Numbered from the stretch's first letter, positions 34,935-43,897 are shown. The stretch is DNA of 64,000 nt from Chloroflexota bacterium (GCA_019873625.1 JAIOAW010000001.1:62001-126000); one strand, 5' to 3'. The notes: generated by a model from the letters alone, not told the origin. Numbers and translations are program-made.

Positions 34935-36161
34935 TTACCGCGAAGAACCCCCTGGAGAAGCGCGCGACTTGGGGCGCTTGCTCCGCTTGGTAGCGGCGAG
35001 CACGCGGTACAACGAGGTCTGGGCGAGCACCTCGGCCTCGCCAAAGGTCGCTTCCATCGCGCGGTGATAGGGTAAAAAGCGGTTCGCCACGAGGATGAGC
35101 CGCCCGCGCACCTCCAGCGCCTCAAAGGCCTCGGCCACAAAGGAATGGGCGATATCGAGCGTGACCTCGTGGCCGGCATGGAAGGGCGGGTTGCTCACGA
35201 TGAGCGAGAAGCGCTCGCCGCGCAAGGCTTGGGGGCCATCTCCCAGCACCACGCGCACCGCCTCGGCCAAGCCGTTGCGCCGCAACGATTCGCGGGCGCA
35301 CTCCACGGCCAGGAGATCGGCATCTACCATCGTCACCGAGGCGGAGGGGCGGCGCGCCGCCGCCACCATGCCGATAATCCCGTAGCCGCAGCCCACGTCG
35401 AGCACCCGATCATCGGGGTACACGGTCAGCGCGTCCAAGAGAAGGCGAGTTCCCTCGTCCAACCCGCGCCGTGCAAACACGCCCGGGAGCGCCGCCAGAT
35501 GATAGACTTGCCCATCCACCTCGGCCTCGAGCGACTCGAACTCCCCCTCGCGCACGCCGGCCACGGCGAAATCGGCCGGCAGGCTGGGCTGCCCCTCCGG
35601 CCGATAAAAGAGCGCCACGCGGCTGCCGCCCTTGTAGGCGAGCGTCAGCCCTTCGCCATAGAGGGCCGCAGCATCGGCAATGGCCGGCTTGATGCCGCCG
35701 CGGTTCGGCCCCGCGAGATAGAGCCGCCCGCCGGGGCGCAGGGCCTCCCAAAGGCGCAAGAGGTAAAGGCGCGTCAGATCGCGCCCCTTGGGGAGAAGAA
35801 GGCAGGCCACGTCCACCGGGCCTTGGTCCGCGCCGGGTAAAGCCACCTCGACGGTCGCGCCCGCATAACCATTGGCCTGGAGGGTGGCGCGCGCTGCCTC
35901 CACGGCCAAGATGTTCGTATCGCACTCGCGGACTAGGCGCGGGAACGTCTCTCCGCAGGCCCACGCGCCCAAGGCGCCGTGCCCACAGGGGCAAATGAGC
36001 ACGCTCTCGCCCGGAGAGAGGCGCGCCTGGGCGGCAATCAGCGCATTGGGCGCCTCTACCTCCTCCCAGGAAGGGAGGCCCGGCCGCGTCGCCACGCGAA
36101 GGTCTCGGCCCCCAAGGCCAGTTGTGATGTATTGCCAAAGCGTTTCCATCCCAGTTGCCAT
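34935..36161 (-). CDS. RsmC/RlmG-like rRNA guanine-N2 methyltransferase
   Basis: A 408-residue protein with two methyltransferase-like halves. The N-terminal half (LICPCGHGALGAWA) is degenerate. The C-terminal half has motif I LDVGCGYG (254-261), the catalytic NPPFH (324-328) and the preceding LPGVFARRGLDEGTRLLLD segment, all as in RsmC (m2G1207 of 16S rRNA). The C-terminus is basic (KRSKRPKSR). ATG 36161 lies just 7 nt after a TATAAT box, so translation appears leaderless. Whether it is RsmC or RlmG cannot be decided here. Confidence 0.85.
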   Translation of the reverse strand: MATGMETLWQYITTGLGGRDLRVATRPGLPSWEEVEAPNALIAAQARLSPGESVLICPCGHGALGAWACGETFPRLVRECDTNILAVEAARATLQANGYAGATVEVALPGADQGPVDVACLLLPKGRDLTRLYLLRLWEALRPGGRLYLAGPNRGGIKPAIADAAALYGEGLTLAYKGGSRVALFYRPEGQPSLPADFAVAGVREGEFESLEAEVDGQVYHLAALPGVFARRGLDEGTRLLLDALTVYPDDRVLDVGCGYGIIGMVAAARRPSASVTMVDADLLAVECARESLRRNGLAEAVRVVLGDGPQALRGERFSLIVSNPPFHAGHEVTLDIAHSFVAEAFEALEVRGRLILVANRFLPYHRAMEATFGEAEVLAQTSLYRVLAATKRSKRPKSRASPGGSSR

Positions 36162-36168
36162 ATTTTCT

Positions 36169-36197
36169 ATTATAGGGGCTTCGGCAAGGGGCACCAA
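36169..36197 (-). promoter_or_regulatory. Leaderless promoter of the RsmC-like gene
   Basis: Minus-strand TTGGTG (36197-36192), 17-bp spacer and perfect TATAAT (36174-36169). Seven bases separate the -10 box from the ATG, so the transcript should begin at or next to the start codon. Confidence 0.6.
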
Positions 36198-36353
36198 GTT
36201 CGCCCCTCCCCGGAGGTAAAGCCTTTGGCAGTTCACGCCATACCCCCGCTCCGGTGGGGCATTCCCCACGCTATCTCCCGCGAGGGGTTGATGGCGCGCT
36301 CTTGTGCGAGTAAAATGGAAGTGGTTTCACTACTTTTTGCGGAGGAACGTGCG

Positions 36354-37412
36354 ATGGACCCCTTGAATGCGTTTAGCCTTGGCCTTGGGAATATCCACCT
36401 CCTTTCGGATGCGGTAACGCGCTCCATCTCGGCAGAAAACCCCACGGGGGCCGTGGGCGGCGGCGCCCGCGAGGTCCCCACAGAGGATTCCGCCGCCTCC
36501 CTCTTGGGGCAGGGTTGGAAGGTGCGGCCTTGCATCACGTTGGAGCCGGGCAGCGTCACCACGTTGGCCGATATCGAAGGCCCCGGCGTCATCCAACACA
36601 TCTGGATCACCGTGCGGCCGGAGGCCTACCGTTCCTGCATCCTGCGCTTCTATTGGGATGACGAACCTACCCCCTCCATCGAAGTGCCCCTCGGAGACTT
36701 TTTCGCCAACGTCTTGGGTTTGCGCTATGAGGTAACCTCCCTGCCGGTGGCGGTCAACCCCTCGGGTGGGTTCAACTCGTATTGGCCGATGCCCTTCCGC
36801 AAGCGGGCGCGCATCACCATCCAAAGCGACTACTGGGAGCCGATTCGCGGCTTTTTCTACCAGATCACCTATGCCCTTCAGCCCATTCCGGAGGGGAGCG
36901 CTTACTTCCATGCCCAGTGGCGCCGCAGTATGACAACGCGCACCTACCCCGAGCACGTCATCTTGGATGGCGTTCGGGGGCAAGGGCACTATGTGGGGAC
37001 GGTGCTCGGCTGGTACCAATTCTCGAACGGTTGGTGGGGCGAGGGCGAAATCAAATTCTATATGGATGGCGATAAGGAATTCCCCACCATCTGCGGCACC
37101 GGCACAGAGGATTACTTCGGCGGCGCCTGGGGGTTTGGCGGGCGCACGTTTTCCACGGCGTTTCTGGGATATCCCCTCTACCGCAAGGAGCCAGGCGAGG
37201 TGCCCTGCCACGGGCTTTACCGCTGGCACATTATGGACCCCATCCGCTTCAAAAAGGACCTCAAAGTAACCATCCAGGCCTTGGGGTGGTGGCTCAACCA
37301 CAAGTTCGAGCCGCTCACCGACGATATCTCTTCGGTGGCCTATTGGTACCAAGCGGAGCCGCACGCGCCCTTCCCCGCGATGCCCGATCTGGCAGGCCGC
37401 TGGGTGCGCTAG
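36354..37412 (+). CDS. DUF2961 / GH172-family protein
   Basis: A 352-residue protein with the DUF2961 hallmarks: ADIEGPGVIQHIWIT, RFYWDDEPTPSIEVPLGDFF, the central NSYWPMPFRKRARITIQ and TICGTGTEDYFGGAWGFG (a conserved acidic residue of the active site). This family is GH172, whose known members hydrolyse fructofuranosides or arabinans. There is no signal peptide, so it is probably cytoplasmic. ATG 36354 follows GGAGGAAC. It is monocistronic and ends at a strong terminator. Confidence 0.85.
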   Translation: MDPLNAFSLGLGNIHLLSDAVTRSISAENPTGAVGGGAREVPTEDSAASLLGQGWKVRPCITLEPGSVTTLADIEGPGVIQHIWITVRPEAYRSCILRFYWDDEPTPSIEVPLGDFFANVLGLRYEVTSLPVAVNPSGGFNSYWPMPFRKRARITIQSDYWEPIRGFFYQITYALQPIPEGSAYFHAQWRRSMTTRTYPEHVILDGVRGQGHYVGTVLGWYQFSNGWWGEGEIKFYMDGDKEFPTICGTGTEDYFGGAWGFGGRTFSTAFLGYPLYRKEPGEVPCHGLYRWHIMDPIRFKKDLKVTIQALGWWLNHKFEPLTDDISSVAYWYQAEPHAPFPAMPDLAGRWVR

Positions 37413-37433
37413 GAGAAACCGTTCACACAACAC

Positions 37434-37464
37434 AAGGCCGGGCCTCGTGCGGAGGCCCGGCCTT
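37434..37464. terminator. Bidirectional intrinsic terminator
   Basis: AAGGCCGGGCCTC (37434-37446) and GAGGCCCGGCCTT (37452-37464) around GTGCG, between two convergent genes, followed on the plus strand by a T-rich stretch. Confidence 0.85.
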
Positions 37465-37481
37465 GCCTTCTTTGAGAGCCT

Positions 37482-38948
37482 TTACTGCTTCGCCTTGACG
37501 ATGGGCACGAGGAGAGGCAGTTCATCCGTCAGGTCAAAACTCGCCCACTCCCCTTGCCGATCGCCCACGTTGAATACCGCAAACCCGATGACATAAGGGT
37601 CGCGGCGGAGTTCGTCATCATACCAAGAGAGTTGCGCAAGGTAATCATCCAGCGTCAAAGGCTGCATCCCCGCACCCAGGCGCTCCACCGAGCGAAAATC
37701 TCGCCAGCCGCCCAACGTAACCCCTTGGGAGCGCAAGACGCCCCCATCAATCCCCGCCTCGCTAATGACAAGCGGGATCACGAGGTCGTTGGCCTGCAAG
37801 TAATGGTCATACCAGTAGCGGTAGCGCAGGGTCAGCGCGCCGTAATGCTCTTTGCCCTCCAGGCCGGGGAGGCCAGCCCCTAGGCCTGATTGCATCGTAG
37901 GGGCCGAATACTCGTGCAGAGCCAAGATGCCCCCATACTGTTTGGCCGCTTTGATGGCCGGCAAGAACTCGAGAAAGCGTTCAGGCTCTGGCGTGCCCGT
38001 CGAAAAGTTCCCGATGGCCACCTTGAGGCCCAATTCGGCCATCGCAACGGCGCGCTCCTCCTCAAAGGAGGCATACCAAGCCATCTGCCACGGCTGGCTG
38101 ACATCCGGCTCGTTCCAACCGAGCCAATAATCGGCGCCGGGGTTCGCGAGGTATTGCCCGGCGTTCGCCAGCACGAACTCGCGCGCTTTTTCGCGCGGGT
38201 CGCCCGTCATACTTTGATCGCCCTGCAAAAGCCGCCCCAAGGTCACCGTGTTCGGCGAGACGCGCTTGATCTCTGCCAACAGCCCCAAATCTCCCACCAC
38301 GACGATCACAGCCGGCTTGGCCGCCTCGATGAACTCCATAATGCGCGGCGAGGTGCTGCCCGTTACATGCAGGCCCAACTTGCTCGGGCCGGTGGGTTCT
38401 GCGGCCGTCAGCGAGGGCTGAGGAGGATAGACGGCCATCTCGGCACTCAGGGGAATCTCCCAAATGGTCGTCGCCGGAGGGGCGCTGCAATCCATCAGGA
38501 TGGCGCTCCACCCCTCTGACCAGCGCATCTCAATCTGGTGGCAGGCTTGGTCAAACGATCCCTCGGGCACGTTCACCACAAAAGAGGCCGCCTGACCCGC
38601 CTCGAGGCGGCCCAAAGGCCACTCCGTGGCCTGTTCCTCGCTCAGCGGATCATCCGGAAAGTAACGATCCAACAGGTATATGCTATCTAACGGCCAGGGC
38701 GAGGCATTGGCTAACGTGAGGATATAATGATACGTTTCGCCCGCCCACGAGGTGCCCTGCACCAAGAGCACTGCCGATTCCCCTTGGGGCGGAGAAATGG
38801 GCGAGGAAATGAGGACATCCGGCTCTATGAGGATGGGGTCATCTAGCCCGGCTTGAAGCGTGCGCGGAGAAAGGAAACAGGCCACCACAACCGTTAGGAA
38901 GAAGGCTGCCCGTAGGATGCGAAACGATGCGCCGACGCGAGAATGCAT
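37482..38948 (-). CDS. Secreted glycoside-hydrolase-like protein (clan A)
   Basis: A 488-residue exported protein. The N-terminal signal peptide probably ends at LQA (31-33). A beta-rich region (about 40-175; QGTSWAGETYHYILTLANAS) precedes a TIM-barrel with the putative acid/base Glu280 in WLGWNEPD and nucleophile Glu397 in ISEAGIDGG, the clan GH-A pattern. The substrate is unknown. ATG 38948 is downstream of an excellent promoter. Confidence 0.75.
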   Translation of the reverse strand: MHSRVGASFRILRAAFFLTVVVACFLSPRTLQAGLDDPILIEPDVLISSPISPPQGESAVLLVQGTSWAGETYHYILTLANASPWPLDSIYLLDRYFPDDPLSEEQATEWPLGRLEAGQAASFVVNVPEGSFDQACHQIEMRWSEGWSAILMDCSAPPATTIWEIPLSAEMAVYPPQPSLTAAEPTGPSKLGLHVTGSTSPRIMEFIEAAKPAVIVVVGDLGLLAEIKRVSPNTVTLGRLLQGDQSMTGDPREKAREFVLANAGQYLANPGADYWLGWNEPDVSQPWQMAWYASFEEERAVAMAELGLKVAIGNFSTGTPEPERFLEFLPAIKAAKQYGGILALHEYSAPTMQSGLGAGLPGLEGKEHYGALTLRYRYWYDHYLQANDLVIPLVISEAGIDGGVLRSQGVTLGGWRDFRSVERLGAGMQPLTLDDYLAQLSWYDDELRRDPYVIGFAVFNVGDRQGEWASFDLTDELPLLVPIVKAKQ

Positions 38949-38997
38949 ACCGCGCCTCCGTTCAACCGGCGACGATACATCCAACCTTCACAATGCC

Positions 38998-39026
38998 ATT
39001 ATACACGAGGAAAAAGATTTTTGCAA
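38998..39026 (-). promoter_or_regulatory. Promoter of the secreted glycosidase-like gene
   Basis: Minus-strand TTGCAA (39026-39021), 17-bp spacer and perfect TATAAT (39003-38998). Confidence 0.8.
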
Positions 39027-39034
39027 GGGATTTT

Positions 39035-39062
39035 TTGACACACTTGCCCTTTTTGATAGGAT
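39035..39062 (+). promoter_or_regulatory. Promoter of the DUF6062-like gene
   Basis: Perfect TTGACA (39035-39040), 16-bp spacer and TAGGAT (39057-39062). It is back-to-back with the minus-strand promoter, only 8 bp between the two -35 boxes, in an AT-rich patch. Confidence 0.7.
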
Positions 39063-39215
39063 AAATTTACGCAACTCTAGGCGATGAGGCTCGCCTTGCG
39101 GGTTCCCGCAAACTGTCCGCGCCGCTTCATATGCGGCGCGCGAATGATAGCCTCTACTCAAGCGGCCCCGGCTTGCGTAGGGGCGTTTTCTATCTCTTGC
39201 TTTCGGGGAGGATGG

Positions 39216-39947
39216 ATGAACAAGACGCAAAGTTACTACGATCTCTTGGAGGCGTTGGCCCTGCCGGGCTGCCCTATTTGCCGGCTGCTGGCCACCTTTA
39301 CCGATCGTTTGCTCGATGGCCTCATCTACGAACAGATCAACGACGGCGGCCTGCGGGCGCGCATCCGCCAAGCGCGTGGATTCTGCCCAGAGCACGCGCG
39401 GCAGTTGGTGCGCCACGGGGCGGCCCTGGGCGTGGCCATTATGATGCGCGATGTGCTGAACGCCCTCTTGGAGGCCCTGGAAGGCGCGCGCTTTCGCCCC
39501 GTCTCGCGGCTTTCTCGGGAGGGCCTGCGGGCTGCCTTGACCTCCGCCCCCAGCCCCGCCACGGCGGAGGCGGTGGCGCGGCTTGGCGCGCAAAAACCGT
39601 GCCCCGTGTGCGAGCGCACGCGCGAGGTGGAGGAGATGCTCCTGCACGTCTTGGTCGAGAGGCTGAACGACCCCGAACTCGCCGCCAAGTTTCGCGCCTC
39701 GGAGGGGTTGTGCCTCCCCCATCTGCGGGGCACCCTGCGCCTCATCACCCGCGAGGAAGATTATGAGACGCTGGTGCGCGCCCAAGGCGCCATCTGGCGA
39801 GACTTGCTCGCGCAATTGAGCGAGGCCATCCGCAAGAGCGATTACCGCTTCTTGGATGAAGGCCTGGGCGAGGAGGGCAAGGCCTGGCTGCGCGCCCTTG
39901 GCGTTATCGCGGGCGCGCAAGAGGACCTGCGCACCCGCCGAGGGTGA
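39216..39947 (+). CDS. DUF6062-like protein with duplicated Cys3His modules
   Basis: A 243-residue soluble protein with two similar halves, each carrying a CPxC pair followed by a CxxH: CPICRLL ... FCPEHARQL in the N-terminal half and CPVCERT ... LCLPHLRGT in the C-terminal half. This looks like a duplicated zinc- or iron-sulfur-binding module joined by helices, as in DUF6062 proteins. ATG 39216 follows GGGGAGG; the 146-nt leader is long. The function is unknown. Confidence 0.8.
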   Translation: MNKTQSYYDLLEALALPGCPICRLLATFTDRLLDGLIYEQINDGGLRARIRQARGFCPEHARQLVRHGAALGVAIMMRDVLNALLEALEGARFRPVSRLSREGLRAALTSAPSPATAEAVARLGAQKPCPVCERTREVEEMLLHVLVERLNDPELAAKFRASEGLCLPHLRGTLRLITREEDYETLVRAQGAIWRDLLAQLSEAIRKSDYRFLDEGLGEEGKAWLRALGVIAGAQEDLRTRRG

Positions 39948-39977
39948 TCCTCAAGATTCCCCTTCCCTTGGAACCCC

Positions 39978-40607
39978 TCATTCCTTTGGCAAGCCCTTAC
40001 GCCGGGGGCGGTAGCGGGCCACGTAGAACCCCCTCAGCGGCTCGCCCGTCGCCTCCCGCAGGGCTTCGCCGGGCGAGGAGGCGCCCCGGTGAATCTCAAT
40101 AGCCTTTTCTTCCCCTGGGAAGTTGGGGTCATATAGGCGAATCGTGGCAACCTGGGCCTGCTCGTCCTCTTCTAGGGCTGTGGCCACCACCTGGTGGTTC
40201 TCAGTAAGGGAGGTAAGCCTGGCCTTGCGCACCAAGATGAGCACAGTCGGCTCTCCACGCCTGAGGTTCGCGCGGAGCCGTTCGAGTTCGCGCCCCAGGG
40301 ACCACGTCATCAAGCGCTCATCGCGCCCTAGCACCCACCACAGGATGCGCACGGCCCCCCAAGGGAGCGAGAGGCTATCTATCTGCCGGCGGACGAGGTA
40401 GGCCCAGAGGGCGCCCCTTTGCGGTGCCTCTCGCCCGCCGGGGATGGGCACGCCGGCACGCCAATAATCGAGGGCGGCAAAACACATCCCCCCGCACAGG
40501 CCGTAGGCTAGGCGCCAACGCCCGCCCGGCCCGAAGGCCCGCTCGAACCAATTCGGGAAGGCAAAACCATGCTGAACGGGGTCGAAGGAGGTAACGAGGG
40601 TTGCCAT
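39978..40607 (-). CDS. Possible papain-like cysteine peptidase fold protein
   Basis: A 209-residue protein that I do not recognise as a named family. It has YGLCGGMCFAALDYW (Cys38, Cys42) near the N-terminus, ENHQVVAT (His138) and LYDPNFPG (Asp160/Asn162). The order Cys, His, Asp/Asn and their local sequence are what a papain- or C39-like protease would show. There is no signal peptide. Gene order (Gfo/Idh upstream, terminator between) gives no functional hint. Confidence 0.6.
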   Translation of the reverse strand: MATLVTSFDPVQHGFAFPNWFERAFGPGGRWRLAYGLCGGMCFAALDYWRAGVPIPGGREAPQRGALWAYLVRRQIDSLSLPWGAVRILWWVLGRDERLMTWSLGRELERLRANLRRGEPTVLILVRKARLTSLTENHQVVATALEEDEQAQVATIRLYDPNFPGEEKAIEIHRGASSPGEALREATGEPLRGFYVARYRPRRKGLPKE

Positions 40608-40620
40608 AGGGCCTCAAGAG

Positions 40621-40652
40621 AAAGGGCCTGCCCATTCGAGGGCAGGCCCTTT
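40621..40652 (-). terminator. Intrinsic terminator after the Gfo/Idh/MocA gene
   Basis: AAAGGGCCTGCCC (40621-40633) and GGGCAGGCCCTTT (40640-40652) form a 13-bp perfect stem with a six-base loop, directly after the stop; CTCTT follows on the minus strand. Confidence 0.85.
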
Positions 40653-40657
40653 TCGCT

Positions 40658-41704
40658 CTATCGCTCGACGAGGACCTCGCGCCCCGTCTCGGCGGATTTG
40701 TAGATGGCATCGAGGATCGCTTGCACGTCCAACACCTCTTCGGGTTTGACCATGCATTCCGCCTCGCCGCGCACCACCGCGATAAAGTGCTCAATCTCTT
40801 TGGTATGGGTCTGTACTTTGGGTAGGCCCGCCGGCGTGATGTTCACCATCGTGCCGTGCATATCCTTAAAGATCTTGAGCGGAGACATCACGGCCCCGCC
40901 GTGGGTGCCCAAGATGCGCGTCTCGGTGAAGGAATCTTCGATATGGCCATCCCACGAGGCCTTGAGGATGAGCGTGGCGCCGTTCTCAAAGCGCACCATA
41001 GCCACGCCCATATCATCCACGTTAAAGCGCTCGGCGTCCCACATCCCGCTGGGGGTGGCGAGGTCGGTGCGCTTGCCAAAGTTCGCATAGGTAGCGCCCA
41101 TCACGGCCACGGGCTTGGGGTTGCCCATAAACCAGAGGGTACGATCCAGCACGTGCACGCCGATGTCAATCAACGCGCCGCCGCCCTGAAGTTCCTTTTG
41201 GGTGAACACCCCCCAGGTGGGAATGCCCCGCCGCCGCAGATAGACGGCCTCTCCGTAATAGATTTCGCCGAATTCGCCCGCCTCAGCAAAGCGCTTGATG
41301 GTGAGCGATTCGGGATGGAAGCGGTTGTTCAGGCCCACTTGCAACGTCTTGCCCGCCTTGCGCGCTGCCTCCACCATCTCTTTGCCCTCTTGGAGGTTCA
41401 TCGCGATGGGCTTTTCGCACAAAACGTGGCAACCCGCCTCCAAAGCGGCGATGGTCGCCTCTTTGTGGGCAAAGTTGGGCGTGCAGACAGATACGGCATC
41501 GAGTTGCTCTTTGGCGAGCATCTCGCGGTAATCCGTATAGGCCTTGGGCACGCCAAATTCCTTGGCAGCCGCCTCGGCCCGGCCGGGCACGACATCACAA
41601 AAGGCCACGATTTCGACATCGGGCTGGGCCTTGTAGCCAGGGATGTGGGCAAAGCGGGCAATGCCGCCTGTGCCGATGATACCGACGCGCACGAGTTTTG
41701 CCAT
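40658..41704 (-). CDS. Gfo/Idh/MocA-family oxidoreductase
   Basis: NAD(P)-dependent dehydrogenase or isomerase of sugars or cyclitols. The Rossmann N-terminus is VGIIGTGGIARFAHIPGY, followed by the EKP motif (CEKPIAMN) and the GGGALIDIGVHVLDRTLWFMG catalytic block. 348 residues. ATG 41704 follows TAGGAGC. A cupin gene lies upstream; the substrate is unknown. Confidence 0.9.
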   Translation of the reverse strand: MAKLVRVGIIGTGGIARFAHIPGYKAQPDVEIVAFCDVVPGRAEAAAKEFGVPKAYTDYREMLAKEQLDAVSVCTPNFAHKEATIAALEAGCHVLCEKPIAMNLQEGKEMVEAARKAGKTLQVGLNNRFHPESLTIKRFAEAGEFGEIYYGEAVYLRRRGIPTWGVFTQKELQGGGALIDIGVHVLDRTLWFMGNPKPVAVMGATYANFGKRTDLATPSGMWDAERFNVDDMGVAMVRFENGATLILKASWDGHIEDSFTETRILGTHGGAVMSPLKIFKDMHGTMVNITPAGLPKVQTHTKEIEHFIAVVRGEAECMVKPEEVLDVQAILDAIYKSAETGREVLVER

Positions 41705-41840
41705 GATCTTGCTCCTAACCGGTGATTTCGCAAAGGAACGTCCCTCGCAATGGCGCAATATCAGGCCACCCTGAGGGACGCCATAAGCCAAACGTTAGCA
41801 TAAAAAGGGCCAGGCCCCAAATCGGCAGGGCGCGCTGGGC

Positions 41841-42176
41841 TTATTCCGGTTTGGGGATCACGCAGATGAAGCGCAGCAGGCCCTTGCCCGCGTTGAGGAA
41901 CTGATGCCACTCGTTGGGCGCCACATAGACGCACGTGCCCGGCCCGGCGAGGACCTCACCATTTGCGCTACGCACCGTGGCCTGCCCTTCGAGGATGAAC
42001 ACCTCGTGCTCCCAAGGGTGCTGATGGTAGGCCGTCGAGGCCTCGGGTTGAATCTCGATGACGCGCAGGATAAAGTGGGGCGCATTCACGTTTTGGCCGA
42101 TGGCCCAACGGATGGCGACGCCCTCTCGGCCCTCAGCGGGCTCTGCGGGAACGGCGGTGTAATGAAAGGCTTGCAT
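41841..42176 (-). CDS. Cupin-domain protein
   Basis: A 111-residue single-domain beta-barrel. AYHQHPWEHEVFILEGQ supplies the first cupin motif (two His and a Glu). VAPNEWHQFLNAG is the second, with His. It may bind a metal and act as an isomerase or dioxygenase; the role is unknown. It starts 8 nt after endonuclease IV. Confidence 0.85.
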   Translation of the reverse strand: MQAFHYTAVPAEPAEGREGVAIRWAIGQNVNAPHFILRVIEIQPEASTAYHQHPWEHEVFILEGQATVRSANGEVLAGPGTCVYVAPNEWHQFLNAGKGLLRFICVIPKPE

Positions 42177-42184
42177 CGGTCACC

Positions 42185-43066
42185 TCATTCTGGGGTTGTC
42201 GCATTCGGAGGCGTCTCTACCAGGCTGCGCAAGAGCGCCAGATTGCGGATATCTTCTTCCATCTCGGGGCCTTTGGGCGTCTCCAAGATCATCGGGAGAG
42301 GCCAAAGGCTGCGGTCGTTCACCAAGAGGCGAAAGGCCTCCAGCCCCACGCACCCTTGGCCGATGTGCTCATGGCGATCTACCTGGCTGCCCAGGTCGCG
42401 TTTGGAATCGTTCACATGGATGACGCGGAGCGCCTCTCGGCCCAAGAGGCGATCAAACTCCGCCCAAAAGGCGGCATACGCGGCCGCATAGCGAAACTCA
42501 TAGCCCGCCGCGAGGAGGTGGGCCGTATCCACGCAGATGCCCAGCCTCTCACGAGGGGCCACGTGATGCAGCAAAAAGGCCAAATGCTCCAGCCGGCACC
42601 CCAAGATATCCCCTTGGCCGGCCGTCGTCTCTAAGACGATGATCGGCCCGTCCTCGGCGGTGGCCTCTAACGCCCGCGTCAATGCCTCCTGCACGCGGCT
42701 GAGGCCTTTCTCCACCCCCTCGCCCCGGTGCGAACCGGGGTGAAGGACATATTCTCGGATGCCGAGCGCCGCACAGCGTTCGAGTTCGATGATCAGCGCC
42801 CGATAGGATTTTTCCCACAGGTCTGGATCGGGCGAGGCGAGGTTGATGAGGTACGAACTGTGCGCCACGATGGGTGCAATGCCCGTCTCCGCGCGCGCCC
42901 GTTCGAACTCGGCGATCTCCTCCGGCGTGAGGTCCCGCGAGACCCAACGGTTGGCCGGCCGGGTGAAGATCTGGATCGTATCGCACCCAATCGCCTTGCC
43001 TCGCCGCAGAGCCTCGGCTGGGCCGCCGGCGATGGACATATGAGCGCCAAAACGAGGGCCTTCCAT
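42185..43066 (-). CDS. nfo: Endonuclease IV
   Basis: AP endonuclease of base-excision repair, a Zn3 TIM barrel. FGAHMSIAGGPAEALRR opens the family. LHPGSHRGEG, VLETTAGQG, GICVDTAHLLAAGY, VIHVNDSK and RHEHIGQG supply the zinc ligands. ATG 43066 is selected because the family motif begins at residue 5; 293 aa is normal. Confidence 0.94.
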   Translation of the reverse strand: MEGPRFGAHMSIAGGPAEALRRGKAIGCDTIQIFTRPANRWVSRDLTPEEIAEFERARAETGIAPIVAHSSYLINLASPDPDLWEKSYRALIIELERCAALGIREYVLHPGSHRGEGVEKGLSRVQEALTRALEATAEDGPIIVLETTAGQGDILGCRLEHLAFLLHHVAPRERLGICVDTAHLLAAGYEFRYAAAYAAFWAEFDRLLGREALRVIHVNDSKRDLGSQVDRHEHIGQGCVGLEAFRLLVNDRSLWPLPMILETPKGPEMEEDIRNLALLRSLVETPPNATTPE

Positions 43067-43087
43067 GCTGCCGCCTCTTTTGGGCAG

Positions 43088-43116
43088 ATTGTAAGGGCGC
43101 TGAAAAAAGGCGTCAA
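43088..43116 (-). promoter_or_regulatory. nfo promoter
   Basis: Minus-strand TTGACG (43116-43111), 17-bp spacer and TACAAT (43093-43088). The -10 box is only 21 nt before the ATG, so the leader is very short. Confidence 0.7.
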
Positions 43117-43153
43117 ATAGGGCGATGGAGGATTTGTTATCCTGCAAAAGGGC

Positions 43154-43182
43154 TACACAAAATGGTTGATCTTTTGTATAAT
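43154..43182 (+). promoter_or_regulatory. Promoter of the Yip1-like gene
   Basis: TACACA (43154-43159), 17-bp spacer and perfect TATAAT (43177-43182). Divergent from nfo. Confidence 0.6.
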
Positions 43183-43282
43183 CTCTATGCAAGGCCGAAA
43201 CGGCCTTGAGGTCGGTCGCTTTACACCGCCCATCCGGCTCGGGGAAAGGCCGGACCATCTCTTGAAAGGATAGGAGGATGCT

Positions 43283-43789
43283 ATGTTCGAACAGATCGTC
43301 GCTCGCCTTACCCGCATGGTCAAGTTCGACTTTACCGTCTTCCCCGAGATAGAACACGATGAAAACGCTACCGCCGAGGCGGCGATCATCGTGCTCGTGG
43401 CTTCCCTCGTCGGGGCCTTGGGTTCGGTGGGGGCCGGCTTCGGGCGGTTCTTGTTGGCCTTCATCATCTCGGTGGCCGTAGGCTGGCTCTTGTGGAGTTA
43501 CCTCACCATGCTCATCGGCACGCGCCTCTTTGGTGGAGATGCCACCTTTTGGGGCATGGCCCGTGCCCTAGGCTACGCCAGCGCGCCCGGAATCTTGCGC
43601 CTCTTGGGGTTCATCCCCCTCATCGACTGGATCTTTTCCTTGGCGGCTTGGGTTCTCTCGCTCGTGTTGGGCTTTTTTGCCGTGCGCGAGACGCTCGAGT
43701 TAACGACCGAGAAGGCCATCCTCACCGTGCTCATTGGCTGGGTGGTGATGGTCATCATCAACGTCATCCTCTTTTTCGTGATCTTTTAG
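43283..43789 (+). CDS. Yip1-family membrane protein
   Basis: A 168-residue integral membrane protein with about five helices and a short acidic N-terminal soluble segment. The pattern GGDATFWGMARALGYASAPGILRLLGFIPL is characteristic of the bacterial Yip1/YIF1 group. The function is unknown. ATG 43283 follows AAAGGATAGGAGG. Confidence 0.8.
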   Translation: MFEQIVARLTRMVKFDFTVFPEIEHDENATAEAAIIVLVASLVGALGSVGAGFGRFLLAFIISVAVGWLLWSYLTMLIGTRLFGGDATFWGMARALGYASAPGILRLLGFIPLIDWIFSLAAWVLSLVLGFFAVRETLELTTEKAILTVLIGWVVMVIINVILFFVIF

Positions 43790-43815
43790 GCCCAATCGAA
43801 CGGCCTTGCCACCGC

Positions 43816-43855
43816 AAAGGGTGGGGAGTAGGGTCAACCCCTGCCCCCACCCTTT
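43816..43855. terminator. Shared terminator between convergent genes
   Basis: AAAGGGTGGGG (43816-43826) and CCCCACCCTTT (43845-43855) form an 11-bp stem with a long internal loop, between the Yip1-like and helicase genes. Confidence 0.65.
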
Positions 43856-43897
43856 CAGAGTTTGACCATCCTTCGGGGGCAAGATGCTTCGCCGCGC

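Noticed and set aside
33269-35179. 636-codon open frame on the minus strand
   Set aside because: It is opposite the URO-D-like and acetyltransferase genes, which have clear family motifs, ribosome sites and codon bias. The frame has no recognisable motif and arises from GC-rich third positions.
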